26,951 nt of DNA from an uncultured bacterium (GCA_943914435.1 CALUBY010000005.1:1-26951); one strand, 5' to 3'. Positions 14,272 through 22,370 are shown, counted from the stretch's first letter. The notes: generated by a model from the sequence alone, not told the origin. Translations and numbers: made by a program.

Positions 14272-14361
14272 TGGCGGAGACGGAGGGATTCGAACCCTCG
14301 GAGCCTTTTACAGCTCGCCTCGTTAGCAGTGAGGTACTTTCGACCACTCAGCCACGTCTCC
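14272..14361 (-). tRNA. tRNA-Ser with anticodon GCU
   Basis: A class II tRNA: acceptor GGAGACG/CGTCTCC, D-arm with GAGTGGTCGAAAG, anticodon loop CTGCTAA (anticodon GCT, reading AGC/AGU), a long variable arm closed by GAGC/GCTC, and T-arm GAGGG TTCGAAT CCCTC. Discriminator is G and CCA is encoded (14274-14272), unlike tRNA-Ile and tmRNA here. The anticodon stem has an A-C mismatch at its loop end (31-39). comFC ends 20 nt upstream on the same strand, so both may share a transcript. Confidence 0.95.
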
Positions 14362-14381
14362 GTATCACCAAAATTACCACC

Positions 14382-15008
14382 TCAGGACGAATGTGCCAAA
14401 GCGAGCCCAAACACTCTGGTTGCGCCAGCCTCCCTAAGGGCATGTATGGCGGCCTGTAACGTTGCTCCGGTCGTACGTACGTCATCGAACACTATATAGG
14501 TATGGGTAGGGTCTGGAGCGACAACTACGCTAAACGCCCCGTGTATGTTTTTGAGACGGTCACGTCTCCCAAGAGCCGTTTGGGGTTTTGTGTGGCGGGT
14601 ACGGACTAGAGTGCGGGTATCAAGTACCATAGCGAGGGTCTCAGGAGTAGCCATTCGCAGAATACGCTCTGTTTGATTGAATCCTCTTTCCCTTAGTCTT
14701 TGTGCTGAGAGAGGAACAGGGATAACTCTGATGGGTGAGGTACTAAACGCTCTCAGATCAGTACTCCAGTCTTCAAGATAGGTGAAGAGTGTGTGGGCAA
14801 GGAGATGCTGTGCCTTTGTGTTGTCACTAAACTTTGCTTCAGTAATACACGCTTTGACGAGAGGGGTGCGGTAGGGAAGAAGAGTAACAATGCCTTCCTC
14901 ATTTGCTCGAGGCTGAATACGCGTGATGAGTTCTTCAGTGTCTCTAACAAGACGCTCTGTATTGCTTTGAGGAAACAAAACATCGAGGAATATAAACAGT
15001 AGCCGCAT
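14382..15008 (-). CDS. comFC: ComF family phosphoribosyltransferase-like protein (ComFC)
   Basis: Members of this family are needed for DNA transformation in several bacteria, acting on incoming single-stranded DNA. The protein has 208 residues. The conserved motifs are IRVIPVPLSAQRLRERGFNQ, then RTRHTKPQTALGRRDRLKN, then the PRPP-loop-like YIVFDDVRTTGATLQAAI. The N-terminal zinc finger of longer ComFC proteins is absent: the start is MRLLFIFLDVLFPQS with no CxxC pair. The ATG at 15008 is chosen over one at 15047 because TATCAT (15020-15015) ends 6 nt before it, and the upstream start would lie inside pilM. It is divergent from the pilus locus, with only 23 bp between start codons, which supports a link between DNA uptake and the pilus. 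Confidence 0.9.
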   Translation of the reverse strand: MRLLFIFLDVLFPQSNTERLVRDTEELITRIQPRANEEGIVTLLPYRTPLVKACITEAKFSDNTKAQHLLAHTLFTYLEDWSTDLRAFSTSPIRVIPVPLSAQRLRERGFNQTERILRMATPETLAMVLDTRTLVRTRHTKPQTALGRRDRLKNIHGAFSVVVAPDPTHTYIVFDDVRTTGATLQAAIHALREAGATRVFGLALAHSS

Positions 15009-15014
15009 TGCTGC

Positions 15015-15024
15015 ATGATACAAT
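15015..15024. promoter_or_regulatory. Back-to-back -10 elements of comFC and pilM
   Basis: Plus strand TACAAT (15019-15024, preceded by TGA as an extended -10) lies 7 nt before the pilM ATG. Minus strand TATCAT (15020-15015) lies 6 nt before the comFC ATG. The two hexamers overlap by two bases, so the two polymerases cannot bind at once. Neither gene has a Shine-Dalgarno. Confidence 0.6.
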
Positions 15025-15031
15025 CGCGATA

Positions 15032-16120
15032 ATGGGATTCTTTTCAAAACTATTCAGCTCTGGCACGAAATCAAAGAGTGTTATTGGTGTTGATATAGGA
15101 TCATCCTCTCTTAAGGTAGTGCAGTTGAGGCGAGAGAACGGTATTGCAGTACTTGAGACCTACGGAGAGCTCGCACTTGGTCCGTATGCAGGGGTCGAGG
15201 TCGGACAGGCTACTAACATGCCCGCCGCAAAAATTGCCGAAACACTTAACGATCTTCTCCGCGAGGCGAATGTCACCACAAAAGATGCGGGCCTTTCTAT
15301 ACCATTCTCACGATCACTTCTTACGCTTGTTGAGCTTCCACGACGTGAGGATCCGGAAGAACAAAAGACGGTGATTGAACTTGAAGCGCGCAAGTATATT
15401 CCAGTGCCGGTCTCTGAGGTGCAGCTCGACTGGTTCATTATTCCGGAACAGATTCCTGAAGGGGGGCCAGTTGATCAAAAGGTAGAGGTGCTGCTTGTTG
15501 CGGTTCATAACGACGAGCTCGCTCTTCTTGAGGGAGTCGTTCAAGCAAGTCAGCTTCAGGCGAGTTTTTATGAAATAGAGATATTCAGTACTATTCGTTC
15601 GGTGGTGGACGAGCCCGTAAAGCCCGTGCTTGTGGTTGATATCGGTGCGTCAGCAACGAAGGTATATGTCGTTGAGCATGGTGTCGTTGCGCTCTCACAT
15701 AACATTCCGCGTGGAGGACAAGATGTGACGCGCGCTATTGCAACCGCCACCGGAGTGCCAATAGGGCAGGCAGAGGTGCTAAAGAAAAAATACGGGTTTG
15801 CAAAAGAAGAAGGAGCGTATGATGCGCGTGCCATTGAGCTCGTGTTCTCACGTGTTTTTGAAGAAACGAAGCGCGCACTTAACCAGTACGAGAATACGAA
15901 AGGTAAAAAAGTGGAAACGCTTGTACTTACGGGAGGTGGGGCTGTTACGAGAGAATTATCTACCTATGCGAAGACGTTCTTTCCGCTCGACGTAAAGATT
16001 GCTGATCCGTTTGGAAAAACACAATCACCCGCGTTCATGAAGCCGGTACTAGAAGCGATTGGTCCGGAGTTTGCGGTGGCGGTTGGGCTTGCGCTACGTA
16101 AACTTGAAGAGATCGAGTAG
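15032..16120 (+). CDS. pilM: Type IV pilus assembly protein PilM
   Basis: A cytoplasmic actin-like ATPase that joins the pilus motor to PilN at the inner membrane. It has 362 residues. Actin-fold signatures are visible: phosphate 1 IGVDIGSSSLKVVQL near residue 15, phosphate 2 LVVDIGASATKVYVV near 200, and the adenosine motif LVLTGGGAV near 300. The SHS2-like segment SIPFSRSLLTLVELPRRE and the following EARKYIP are typical of PilM. The ATG at 15032 is preferred to one at 15008, since TACAAT ends 7 nt upstream and the earlier start would lie across the promoter. It is the first gene of the pilus locus; pilN follows after 62 nt with its own promoter-like TATACT. Confidence 0.95.
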   Translation: MGFFSKLFSSGTKSKSVIGVDIGSSSLKVVQLRRENGIAVLETYGELALGPYAGVEVGQATNMPAAKIAETLNDLLREANVTTKDAGLSIPFSRSLLTLVELPRREDPEEQKTVIELEARKYIPVPVSEVQLDWFIIPEQIPEGGPVDQKVEVLLVAVHNDELALLEGVVQASQLQASFYEIEIFSTIRSVVDEPVKPVLVVDIGASATKVYVVEHGVVALSHNIPRGGQDVTRAIATATGVPIGQAEVLKKKYGFAKEEGAYDARAIELVFSRVFEETKRALNQYENTKGKKVETLVLTGGGAVTRELSTYAKTFFPLDVKIADPFGKTQSPAFMKPVLEAIGPEFAVAVGLALRKLEEIE

Positions 16121-16167
16121 AGGAAGTGCTGTGTGCATAAGGTTCCTCTTGTAAGAGCGCCATCACG

Positions 16168-16173
16168 TATACT
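16168..16173 (+). promoter_or_regulatory. Candidate -10 before pilN
   Basis: TATACT ends 9 nt before the GTG start of pilN, in a 62-nt gap after pilM with no Shine-Dalgarno. It may give a second promoter inside the pilus locus. Confidence 0.45.
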
Positions 16174-16182
16174 CTAAGTATC

Positions 16183-16911
16183 GTGGCACTCCCTCCGACC
16201 ATACCAACCTCATTCGTGCCGAGACAGCCGGTGAACACACCGCGCAAAAAAAAGCTCGGTACAAATGTGTTTCTTTTAATTGCGGGCGCAACGGCCGCGC
16301 TCAGTATTTTGCTTGCAGGTCTCGTGCTTGGATACGAGTTTTATCTGAAGGAGTCTCTTGCATCTAAAACCGCTCAGATGGAGCAGGCGCAGAGAGAAAT
16401 TGATATCGACCGCGTGGAAGGATTCATTCGTTTGAAGAATCGTCTTAGTTCAGTGAAGCAGCTGCTCGATGAGCACATTGAACTTACGAACTTCCTCGAT
16501 GTTCTTGAGCAAAGAACCCTAAAGACGGTTCGGTTCAGTAGCCTTACGGTTTCAGTCTCTGCTGACCGATCTGCCATTATCCAAATGGAGGGAGTTGCAC
16601 GGAGTTTTAATGCGCTCGCGGCTCAAAGCAGTGAGCTCGCAGCTGAGAAGCGAATCAAGCGCGCCATCTTCTCTAACATTGCGGTGAATGAAGACGATAC
16701 GGTGCGGTTTAGTCTTTCTGCAACGCTTGATTCGAGACTTATAACCTCGGCTGAAATCCTTCCGGGTATTCCAAACGCGACAGATGGTACTTCAGAAGAA
16801 ACAGCTCCTCCTGCTTCTCCAAATCTTGCCCCTGAGTCACCTCTACAAACGTCTGGAACAAGCACGCCTGGAACCTCAACACCAGCAACATCAACGCAAC
16901 CTGCCCTATGA
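16183..16911 (+). CDS. pilN: Type IV pilus inner-membrane protein PilN-like
   Basis: A bitopic inner-membrane protein that binds PilM inside the cell and PilO outside. It has 242 residues. A short basic N-terminus (PRQPVNTPRKKKLG) resembles the PilM-binding tail. A membrane segment spans about residues 27-50, then a coiled-coil-like stretch (residues 55-95), a small ferredoxin-like domain, and a Pro/Thr/Ser-rich tail of about 45 residues (TSGTSTPGTSTPATSTQP). The tail is not a usual PilN feature. It begins with GTG at 16183, the only start giving this N-terminus. It overlaps pilO by 4 nt (ATGA), suggesting coupled translation. The call rests on layout and gene order more than on sequence. Confidence 0.85.
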   Translation: MALPPTIPTSFVPRQPVNTPRKKKLGTNVFLLIAGATAALSILLAGLVLGYEFYLKESLASKTAQMEQAQREIDIDRVEGFIRLKNRLSSVKQLLDEHIELTNFLDVLEQRTLKTVRFSSLTVSVSADRSAIIQMEGVARSFNALAAQSSELAAEKRIKRAIFSNIAVNEDDTVRFSLSATLDSRLITSAEILPGIPNATDGTSEETAPPASPNLAPESPLQTSGTSTPGTSTPATSTQPAL

Positions 16912-17483
16912 TCGCTTCACGAATAATCCCTATACTCATGGTGCTTGGAGCTGTTGCGCTCTTCATCGGCTACACGCAGCCTACCTATGGCACGTCCGTA
17001 AAATCTCTTGAAGCAGAAATCGCGAATATTAATGTTGCGCTTCTTTCTGCACAGAAGTTTAAGGAAAAAGAAGTTGAGCTTACGCGCCAGCAGGCAGAGA
17101 TTGATCCCGTACAGCTTGCGCGTGTGGATGCCTTCCTTCCGGATAGCGTTGATAACGTGCAGCTTATCGTTGACCTAAACTCACTTGCCGCGCGCTCAGG
17201 TGTTGAGCTTTCCGATTTCAATATCTCCGGAGGTATGCAAAGTCAGGAAACAGCAGGTGAGGGAGGTGCAGTCGCGAATGCGGTGGTACTTGGAAGCGGA
17301 CAAACATTTGATTCACTTCAGCTTTCTGTTGCAGCAACCGGAAGTTATCTCGCGTTCCGTACGTTCCTTCAGGGAGTCGAGTCGAGTCTCCGTCCGCTTG
17401 ATGTGGTTGAGCTTGCGGTACAGGATTCAGCGACCGGTGTGTACACCTATCGCATTACGTTCCGCCTCTACTGGCTTCGATAA
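16908..17483 (+). CDS. pilO: Type IV pilus inner-membrane protein PilO-like
   Basis: PilO pairs with PilN in the alignment complex of the pilus. It has 191 residues: a membrane segment at about 5-24 (IIPILMVLGAVALFIGYTQP), a coiled coil with Lys/Glu heptads (residues 30-70), a PVQLARVDAFLPDSVDNVQLI segment typical of PilO proteins, where a K/R-x-x-x-F-P stretch precedes the globular domain, and a C-terminal ferredoxin-like domain ending RITFRLYWL. It starts inside the last codons of pilN (ATGA overlap). Divergent, but the position between PilN and PilB-type genes makes the assignment fairly safe. Confidence 0.85.
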   Translation: MIASRIIPILMVLGAVALFIGYTQPTYGTSVKSLEAEIANINVALLSAQKFKEKEVELTRQQAEIDPVQLARVDAFLPDSVDNVQLIVDLNSLAARSGVELSDFNISGGMQSQETAGEGGAVANAVVLGSGQTFDSLQLSVAATGSYLAFRTFLQGVESSLRPLDVVELAVQDSATGVYTYRITFRLYWLR

Positions 17484-17497
17484 TCGTTCAGATATAT

Positions 17498-17791
17498 ATG
17501 AACATCACTAAACAGAACAAAACAGTACTCATGGCAGCGGCTATCGTTGTCCTTGGACTTGTTGCGTACTTTGTGTGGCTGCGTCCTGACTCACAAGAAA
17601 CCATTACGGTGACGACGGGCGCTGCAACAAATGCACAGGCCGTGTTCATTCAGTTGGCTGAACAGCTTGAGCCCGTTGCCTTCGATGCAAGCGTACTCGC
17701 TGATCCTCGATTTACGTCACTCGTTGATATAAAAACAATTATCGTGCCCGAAGAGAGTGGACGCACCGATCCATTCGCCCCTCTCCCATAA
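17498..17791 (+). CDS. Small pilus protein, PilP-like in position
   Basis: A 97-residue protein with a membrane segment (residues 9-27, VLMAAAIVVLGLVAYFVWL) and a short external part that ends GRTDPFAPLP. Ending in a G-R-x-D/N-P-F-x-P motif is characteristic of the short N-terminal part of PilP-type proteins, which bind PilN/PilO. There is no beta-sandwich homology domain, which fits the absence of an outer-membrane secretin in a bacterium of this type. It lies 14 nt after pilO and has no visible SD. The role as PilP substitute is inference from position and the C-terminal motif. Confidence 0.65.
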   Translation: MNITKQNKTVLMAAAIVVLGLVAYFVWLRPDSQETITVTTGAATNAQAVFIQLAEQLEPVAFDASVLADPRFTSLVDIKTIIVPEESGRTDPFAPLP

Positions 17792-17792
17792 A

Positions 17793-17815
17793 CACACGAG
17801 GTCTTCCTCGTTGTG
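17793..17815 (+). other. Hairpin after the pilP-like gene
   Basis: CACA-CGAGG pairs with CCTCG-TGTG with one bulged T and a TCTT loop, just past the stop codon. No T-run follows, so it is more likely an mRNA 3'-end or processing element than a terminator. Confidence 0.4.
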
Positions 17816-17851
17816 CAGAGGGACTCCGTATAGGAACGATACAGACTGCGG

Positions 17852-17857
17852 TACACT
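17852..17857 (+). promoter_or_regulatory. Candidate -10 before pilB
   Basis: TACACT lies 7 nt before an ATG (17865) that opens a 21-codon frame leading into pilB. It matches the leaderless arrangement of other genes here. No -35 is clear. Confidence 0.4.
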
Positions 17858-17864
17858 AGTGAGT

Positions 17865-17930
17865 ATGATGGCTCGGGTGACATGCTGTAAGGGCCGCATG
17901 CACGTGAAGAATTCCGTCTGCATTTTTTAA
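17865..17930 (+). CDS. Possible 21-residue leader ORF before pilB
   Basis: The frame MMARVTCCKGRMHVKNSVCIF ends in TAA 4 nt before the pilB ATG. It fits three facts: the gap between pilP-like and pilB is unusually long (143 nt) for this tight locus, a TACACT sits 7 nt upstream, and pilB has no Shine-Dalgarno of its own. If translated, ribosomes could pass to pilB by reinitiation. The peptide resembles no known family. It may still be chance. Confidence 0.35.
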   Translation: MMARVTCCKGRMHVKNSVCIF

Positions 17931-17934
17931 CTAC

Positions 17935-19686
17935 ATGAACTTTCTCGCACTCCTTTCAGAAAAGGGAATTATCTCTACCGAAGACGCGGCAAGCGCCAAG
18001 GAAGAAATGGCAACCGTTGGGTTGACGCTTGATGCGGTGCTTGAAAAACGCGGTGTTGATCTAGAAAAGGCGTATACCATCGCTGCAGAGAAATTTGGGG
18101 TACCCTACCGCAAGCTTCCTGCAGAGTTGTCAGACCAATCTGCGCTCGCGTATATTCCGGAAGAGTCTGCGCGTCACTATCAATTTGTTCCCATTGAAGT
18201 AAAAGACGGGGCACTTTCAGTAGGTATTCTTGACCCTGATAATATGGAGGCGCTCGATGCACTCCAGTTTATTTCAAGCAGGGTAGGCATGCCCTATAAG
18301 CTTTTCCTGCTTTCAAAAACAGATTTCGACAAGGTGCTTAAGGAGTATGAGGACCTCTCTGGGGAGGTGGGAGAAGCGCTTTCTGAAATCGAAGGAGCGG
18401 TACCTGCAGCTCAAGGAGACTTAGATATAAAGTCAGAAGATACATCTGACAAAGACATTAAGGCTGATGCACCCGTTACAAAAATTGTTGCAACCATTCT
18501 TCGCTACGCGGTAGAAGGAGGTGCCTCTGACATTCACGTAGAGCCAACCCCCGAGAAGACGCGCGTGCGCTTCCGTATGGACGGTGAACTTCACACGTCT
18601 CTCGAGCTTCCAGCAAAAGTGCATCCTGCTGTTGTTGCGCGTATTAAAATCTTGTCGCAGATGCGCCTCGATGAAAAACGAAAGCCACAAGACGGTCGCT
18701 TCTCAGCCACCGTTGAAGGTCGGCGTATCGACTTCCGTGTTTCAACTTTCCCCACACAATCCGGTGAGAAGGTAGTGATGCGTATTCTTGATAGTGCGAA
18801 GTCCGTAGCAACGCTTGAGACGGTTGGTTTTTCAGAAGCAGACCTTGCACAGGTGCGTGACATTCTTACCGCACCCTACGGCATTATTCTCATTGCAGGT
18901 CCTACCGGATCGGGTAAGTCGACCACGCTCTTCTCGATGCTTTCGGAGCTCGATCGTGAAGCCTCAAACGTGGTGTCGGTAGAGGATCCGGTTGAGTATG
19001 AAATTCCGGGTGTTGCTCAGTCGCAAGTGAGACCCGAGATTGGCTACACGTTCGCGTCAGGTCTTCGTTCCATTCTTCGTCAGGACCCCGACATTATTAT
19101 GGTGGGAGAGATTCGCGACAAAGAGACGGCCCAGCTTGCTATTCAGGCAGCGCTTACCGGACACCTCGTGTTCTCTACGATTCACACCAACACGGCAGCA
19201 GGTGTTATTCCGCGTCTCGTTGATATGGGTGTCGACCCTTATCTTATTGCGCCAACCCTTATTGCTGCGGTGAGTCAGCGCTTGGTGCGAAAGCTGTGTC
19301 CGGGAGGAGGGAAGCCAATGCCGGTTACAGAAAGTATGCGAGGGCTTATTGAAAAAGACTTTGCGGATTTGCCTCCTGAATTCCGCTCAAAACTACCTGC
19401 GTTTGATACGTTCTATACCGCCCAGGCAACACCTGATTGTCCAAACGGTACTCGCGGCAGACTCGCGGTGTTTGAGTTCTTGCGCATGGACAAAGACCTA
19501 GAGCATGTCGTGCTTACCACCCCAACCGAAGAAAGCGTGTATGCCGCAGCGCGTGCGAAAGGCATGTTTACGATGCGCGAGGATGCTATCATGAAAGCGT
19601 TAGCAGGACTTATTCCCTACGAGGAAGTGAATGCTCTTGGAGGGCAGGCACTGACCGATAGTCTGGAGAGTACTGATCCTGTATAA
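17935..19686 (+). CDS. pilB: Type IV pilus extension ATPase PilB
   Basis: A hexameric ATPase that drives pilin polymerisation. It has 583 residues, with an N-terminal MshEN-type domain (about 1-150; LLSEKGIISTEDAASAKEEM, then FGVPYRKLP). After a linker comes the GspE/PilB core: GGASDIHVEPTPEKTRVRFRMDGE, Walker A AGPTGSGKSTTL (about 321-332), Asp box SVEDPVEYEIPG, Walker B DPDIIMVGEIRDKETA and His box GHLVFSTIHTNTAAG. Near the C-terminus the usual C-x-x-C zinc site is reduced to LCPGGGKP and DCPNGTRGR, so the tetracysteine zinc motif is incomplete. The start at 17935 lies 4 nt after the stop of a possible leader ORF. A CheY-like gene follows after 10 nt. Confidence 0.97.
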   Translation: MNFLALLSEKGIISTEDAASAKEEMATVGLTLDAVLEKRGVDLEKAYTIAAEKFGVPYRKLPAELSDQSALAYIPEESARHYQFVPIEVKDGALSVGILDPDNMEALDALQFISSRVGMPYKLFLLSKTDFDKVLKEYEDLSGEVGEALSEIEGAVPAAQGDLDIKSEDTSDKDIKADAPVTKIVATILRYAVEGGASDIHVEPTPEKTRVRFRMDGELHTSLELPAKVHPAVVARIKILSQMRLDEKRKPQDGRFSATVEGRRIDFRVSTFPTQSGEKVVMRILDSAKSVATLETVGFSEADLAQVRDILTAPYGIILIAGPTGSGKSTTLFSMLSELDREASNVVSVEDPVEYEIPGVAQSQVRPEIGYTFASGLRSILRQDPDIIMVGEIRDKETAQLAIQAALTGHLVFSTIHTNTAAGVIPRLVDMGVDPYLIAPTLIAAVSQRLVRKLCPGGGKPMPVTESMRGLIEKDFADLPPEFRSKLPAFDTFYTAQATPDCPNGTRGRLAVFEFLRMDKDLEHVVLTTPTEESVYAAARAKGMFTMREDAIMKALAGLIPYEEVNALGGQALTDSLESTDPV

Positions 19687-19696
19687 GCCGACCACT

Positions 19697-20086
19697 ATGC
19701 CCAATGCACCCTACCGTCTCTATCTCGTTGATGATGACCGATTTCTCCTCGATATGTACGCTGTGAAATTTAAAGCAGCAGGACACGAAGTGACGGCATT
19801 TTCTGCGGGCGAGGAAGTATTAAAGGCACTTCGTGAACAGCCGGCGCCCGATGCGCTCCTTGTTGATATTGTCATGCCTGCCATGACCGGGTTTGAAATT
19901 CTCCAAGCTATTAAGCAAGAAAATCTTGCAGAGACCACCAAGCTCATCGTCCTCTCGAATCAAGGGCAAGAATCAGATATTGAACAAGCCAAGGCGCTTG
20001 GTGCTGATGGATACATTATTAAGGCATCGGCCATACCGTCTGAAGTGTTCTCCGAGACCATACGGATAATTGAAGCGGGGGCATGA
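19697..20086 (+). CDS. CheY-like single-domain response regulator
   Basis: A 129-residue receiver domain with no output domain. The acidic cluster VDDD at 11-14, the phosphoacceptor Asp57 (LLVDIVMPAMTG), the switch Ser87 (IVLSNQG) and Lys109 (YIIKAS) are all present, so it should be phosphorylatable. It lies between the extension and retraction ATPase genes, 10 nt after pilB and overlapping pilT by 4 nt (ATGA). In other bacteria, such stand-alone receivers (PilG/PilH type) control pilus extension and retraction. Its kinase is not in the window. The role in pilus control is inference from the operon. Confidence 0.9.
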   Translation: MPNAPYRLYLVDDDRFLLDMYAVKFKAAGHEVTAFSAGEEVLKALREQPAPDALLVDIVMPAMTGFEILQAIKQENLAETTKLIVLSNQGQESDIEQAKALGADGYIIKASAIPSEVFSETIRIIEAGA

Positions 20087-21149
20087 ACGAGACAGCCATT
20101 GCGCACCTGAAGACCCTTCTCGATACGGTAGTAGCGGAAGGTGCGTCCGATATCCATCTCTCGGTGGGTAATAACCCGATGCTTCGTATTTCGGGTTCAC
20201 TCGTACCTCTTCTTCAGCACCCTATTCTGACCTCAGAGCAGACTGAGACGTTCTTAAAGAGCATCGCGCCTGCCGGTAGGCTCGAGCAGTTTGCCGTCAA
20301 TCAGTCGATGGACTTTTCTTACGCGCACACCAAGAGCGCTCGCTTTCGTGTGAACGGCTATATTGTGCAGGGAAGCGTCGCCATAGCGATGCGTCTCATT
20401 CCGCACGAGATACGCACTTTTGAGAGCTTGAACCTTCCTCCGATTCTCGAAGTTTTTAGTCAGCGCTCACAGGGCTTCTTCCTTGTGGTAGGTCCGGTTG
20501 GACAGGGTAAATCAACCACGCTCGCGACTATTATCGATCGCATCAACGAGACGCGCTCAGAACACATCGTTACGATTGAAGACCCTATTGAATATATCTT
20601 CGAACAAAAGAAGTCATTGATTCATCAGCGTGAGGTACATATTGATACTCCCGATTTCCATTCAGCGCTCAACGCCGCATTCCGTGAAGACGTGAACGTC
20701 ATCATGGTGGGGGAGATGCGCAATCAGGAGACTATTTCGAGTGCTGTTACCGCTGCGGAAACGGGTCACTTGGTGCTTTCCACACTTCACACAAACAATG
20801 CGGCGCAGACTATCGACGTATTATCGACATGTTCCCACCGAACCAGCAGGATCAGGTGCGGGTGCAGCTCGCAGGCTCACTCGCGGGTATCTTCAGTCAG
20901 CGTCTCGTACCACGCATCGCAGGAGGACAGCTTCCCGCATACGAGCTTCTTATTAATAACAGTGCTGTTGCGAACCTTATTCGTGAAGGGCGCACGCACG
21001 AGATAACAACCGTCATTCAGACGAGCTCACAGGAGGGCATGATTGATATGGACCGGTCTTTGGCTGAATTGGTGCGTCGTGGAGAGGTGACGATTGAGCA
21101 CGCATACGAGCGAGCAAATGACCCCAAGACATTTGAGCGATACCTGTAG
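20083..21149 (+). pseudogene. pilT: Pilus retraction ATPase PilT, interrupted by a one-base frameshift
   Basis: PilT powers pilus retraction. The frame from 20083 holds SDIHLSVGNNPMLRISG, Walker A VGPVGQGKSTTL (about 136-147; usually GPTGSGKS), the Asp box IEDPIEYIF, Walker B VNVIMVGEMRNQETI and the His box GHLVLSTLHTNNAAQTID. At about 20817 the frame is lost and runs out to a stop at 21006. The second frame carries on with the expected sequence IIDMFPPNQQDQVRVQLAGSL and ends ANDPKTFERYL at 21149. Family sequences read ...TIDRIIDMFP; here GAC-GT-ATT stands where GAC-CGT-ATT is expected, so one C is missing between 20817 and 20818. With it, the gene would be 355 residues, a normal PilT length. 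Cause may be sequencing error or real mutation. Confidence 0.88.
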
Positions 21150-21161
21150 TACCGATTTCCT

Positions 21162-22370
21162 ATGCTTTTTTCCTATCACGCACTTGATAAAGATGGACAC
21201 GAACGAGCGGGAACCGTAGAGGCGCTCACGGTAGACGTTGCGGTCTCAACGCTTCAGCGCCGCGGTCTCATTGTTTCGTCTATCGAACCTATTGCGAATA
21301 AGACAGGACTAAACATTGAGCTTAGTTTCTTAAAAAAGGTATCGAATAAAGAAGTAGTTATTCTCTCGCGACAGATCGCCACCTTGTTTGAGGCTCAGGT
21401 GTCGGCGCTTCGTATTTTCCGCTTGCTTGCAGCGGAAGTAGATAACACGTTCCTTTCAGAAGTGATGACACAGGTTTCAGATGACCTACAGGGAGGAAGC
21501 CCTATCAGTAAGGCGCTCGCGCGACACCCGAAAGTATTCTCAAACTTCTATACCAATATGGTGCGCTCTGGAGAAGAGTCCGGAAAGCTCTCCGAGACAT
21601 TTGGATACCTTGCCGACTATCTTGACCGTACGTATGAGGTAATCAGTAAGGCGCAGAACGCGCTCATTTACCCGGCATTCGTTATCGGGGTGTTCTTTGT
21701 GGTTATGATCTTGATGCTTACGATGGTTATTCCTCGTATCTCAAGCATCCTTAAGGAATCAAACCAAGAAATTCCGGTATACACGCAGGTGGTTATTGCC
21801 ATCTCCGACTTCCTTATTAACTACGGCTTCCTATTCCTTATTGGTCTTGGTGTCGCTGGCTTCCTATCATTCCGTGCACTCCAGACACCGTCAGGAAAGC
21901 TTTTCTTCGACAAGCTGAAGCTTGAGATTCCGTACATTGGTGACCTCTACCAGAAACTCTACCTCTCTCGTATCGCTGACAACTTTGCGACCATGCTCGT
22001 GTCGGGCGTGCCAGTTGTTGAAGCGGTAGAAATAACAGGTTCCGTTATCGACAGTGCGACCTATGAGAATCTGCTCAAAGAGGTGGGGGAGGCAGTGAAG
22101 GGAGGTGCATCTATATCAGATGCGCTCGGGGCTCACCCTGAGATTCCGGGCATTATGACCGCCATGGTTCGTGTGGGAGAAGAGACGGGAGAGCTCGGTA
22201 CTATCCTAACGACGCTTGCTAAGTTCTATCAGCGCGAGGTTACTACGGCCGTTGATACGCTCGTTGACCTTATTGAGCCTATGATGATTGTGCTTCTTGG
22301 TCTTGGTGTGGGTACCCTTCTTGCGTCGGTACTTGTTCCTATCTATAACCTCGCGGGCTCAATCTCCTAA
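21162..22370 (+). CDS. pilC: Type IV pilus inner-membrane platform protein PilC
   Basis: The platform protein on which pilins are assembled by the ATPases. It has 402 residues with two T2SSF domains: one near 65-190 (SRQIATLFEAQVSALRIFRLLA then MVRSGEESGKLSETFGYLADYLD) and one near 265-390 (RIADNFATMLVSGVPVVEAVEI then MVRVGEETGELGTILTTLAKFYQREV). Each is followed by a membrane segment. The segments are at about 168-195, 215-238 and 372-395. The repeated G-x-E-(S/T)-G-x-L motif is diagnostic. It follows pilT by 12 nt and ends the assembly-machine part of the locus. No SD is visible. Confidence 0.96.
   Translation: MLFSYHALDKDGHERAGTVEALTVDVAVSTLQRRGLIVSSIEPIANKTGLNIELSFLKKVSNKEVVILSRQIATLFEAQVSALRIFRLLAAEVDNTFLSEVMTQVSDDLQGGSPISKALARHPKVFSNFYTNMVRSGEESGKLSETFGYLADYLDRTYEVISKAQNALIYPAFVIGVFFVVMILMLTMVIPRISSILKESNQEIPVYTQVVIAISDFLINYGFLFLIGLGVAGFLSFRALQTPSGKLFFDKLKLEIPYIGDLYQKLYLSRIADNFATMLVSGVPVVEAVEITGSVIDSATYENLLKEVGEAVKGGASISDALGAHPEIPGIMTAMVRVGEETGELGTILTTLAKFYQREVTTAVDTLVDLIEPMMIVLLGLGVGTLLASVLVPIYNLAGSIS

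Noticed and set aside
14022..14459. Plus-strand frame of 145 codons across the tRNA-Ser gene
   Set aside because: It runs through the complete tRNA-Ser gene and the terminator, and is antisense to two supported genes.
20800..20830. Programmed -1 frameshift in pilT
   Set aside because: No X-XXY-YYZ slippery heptamer and no obvious downstream pseudoknot at the break; a missing C is the simpler reading.
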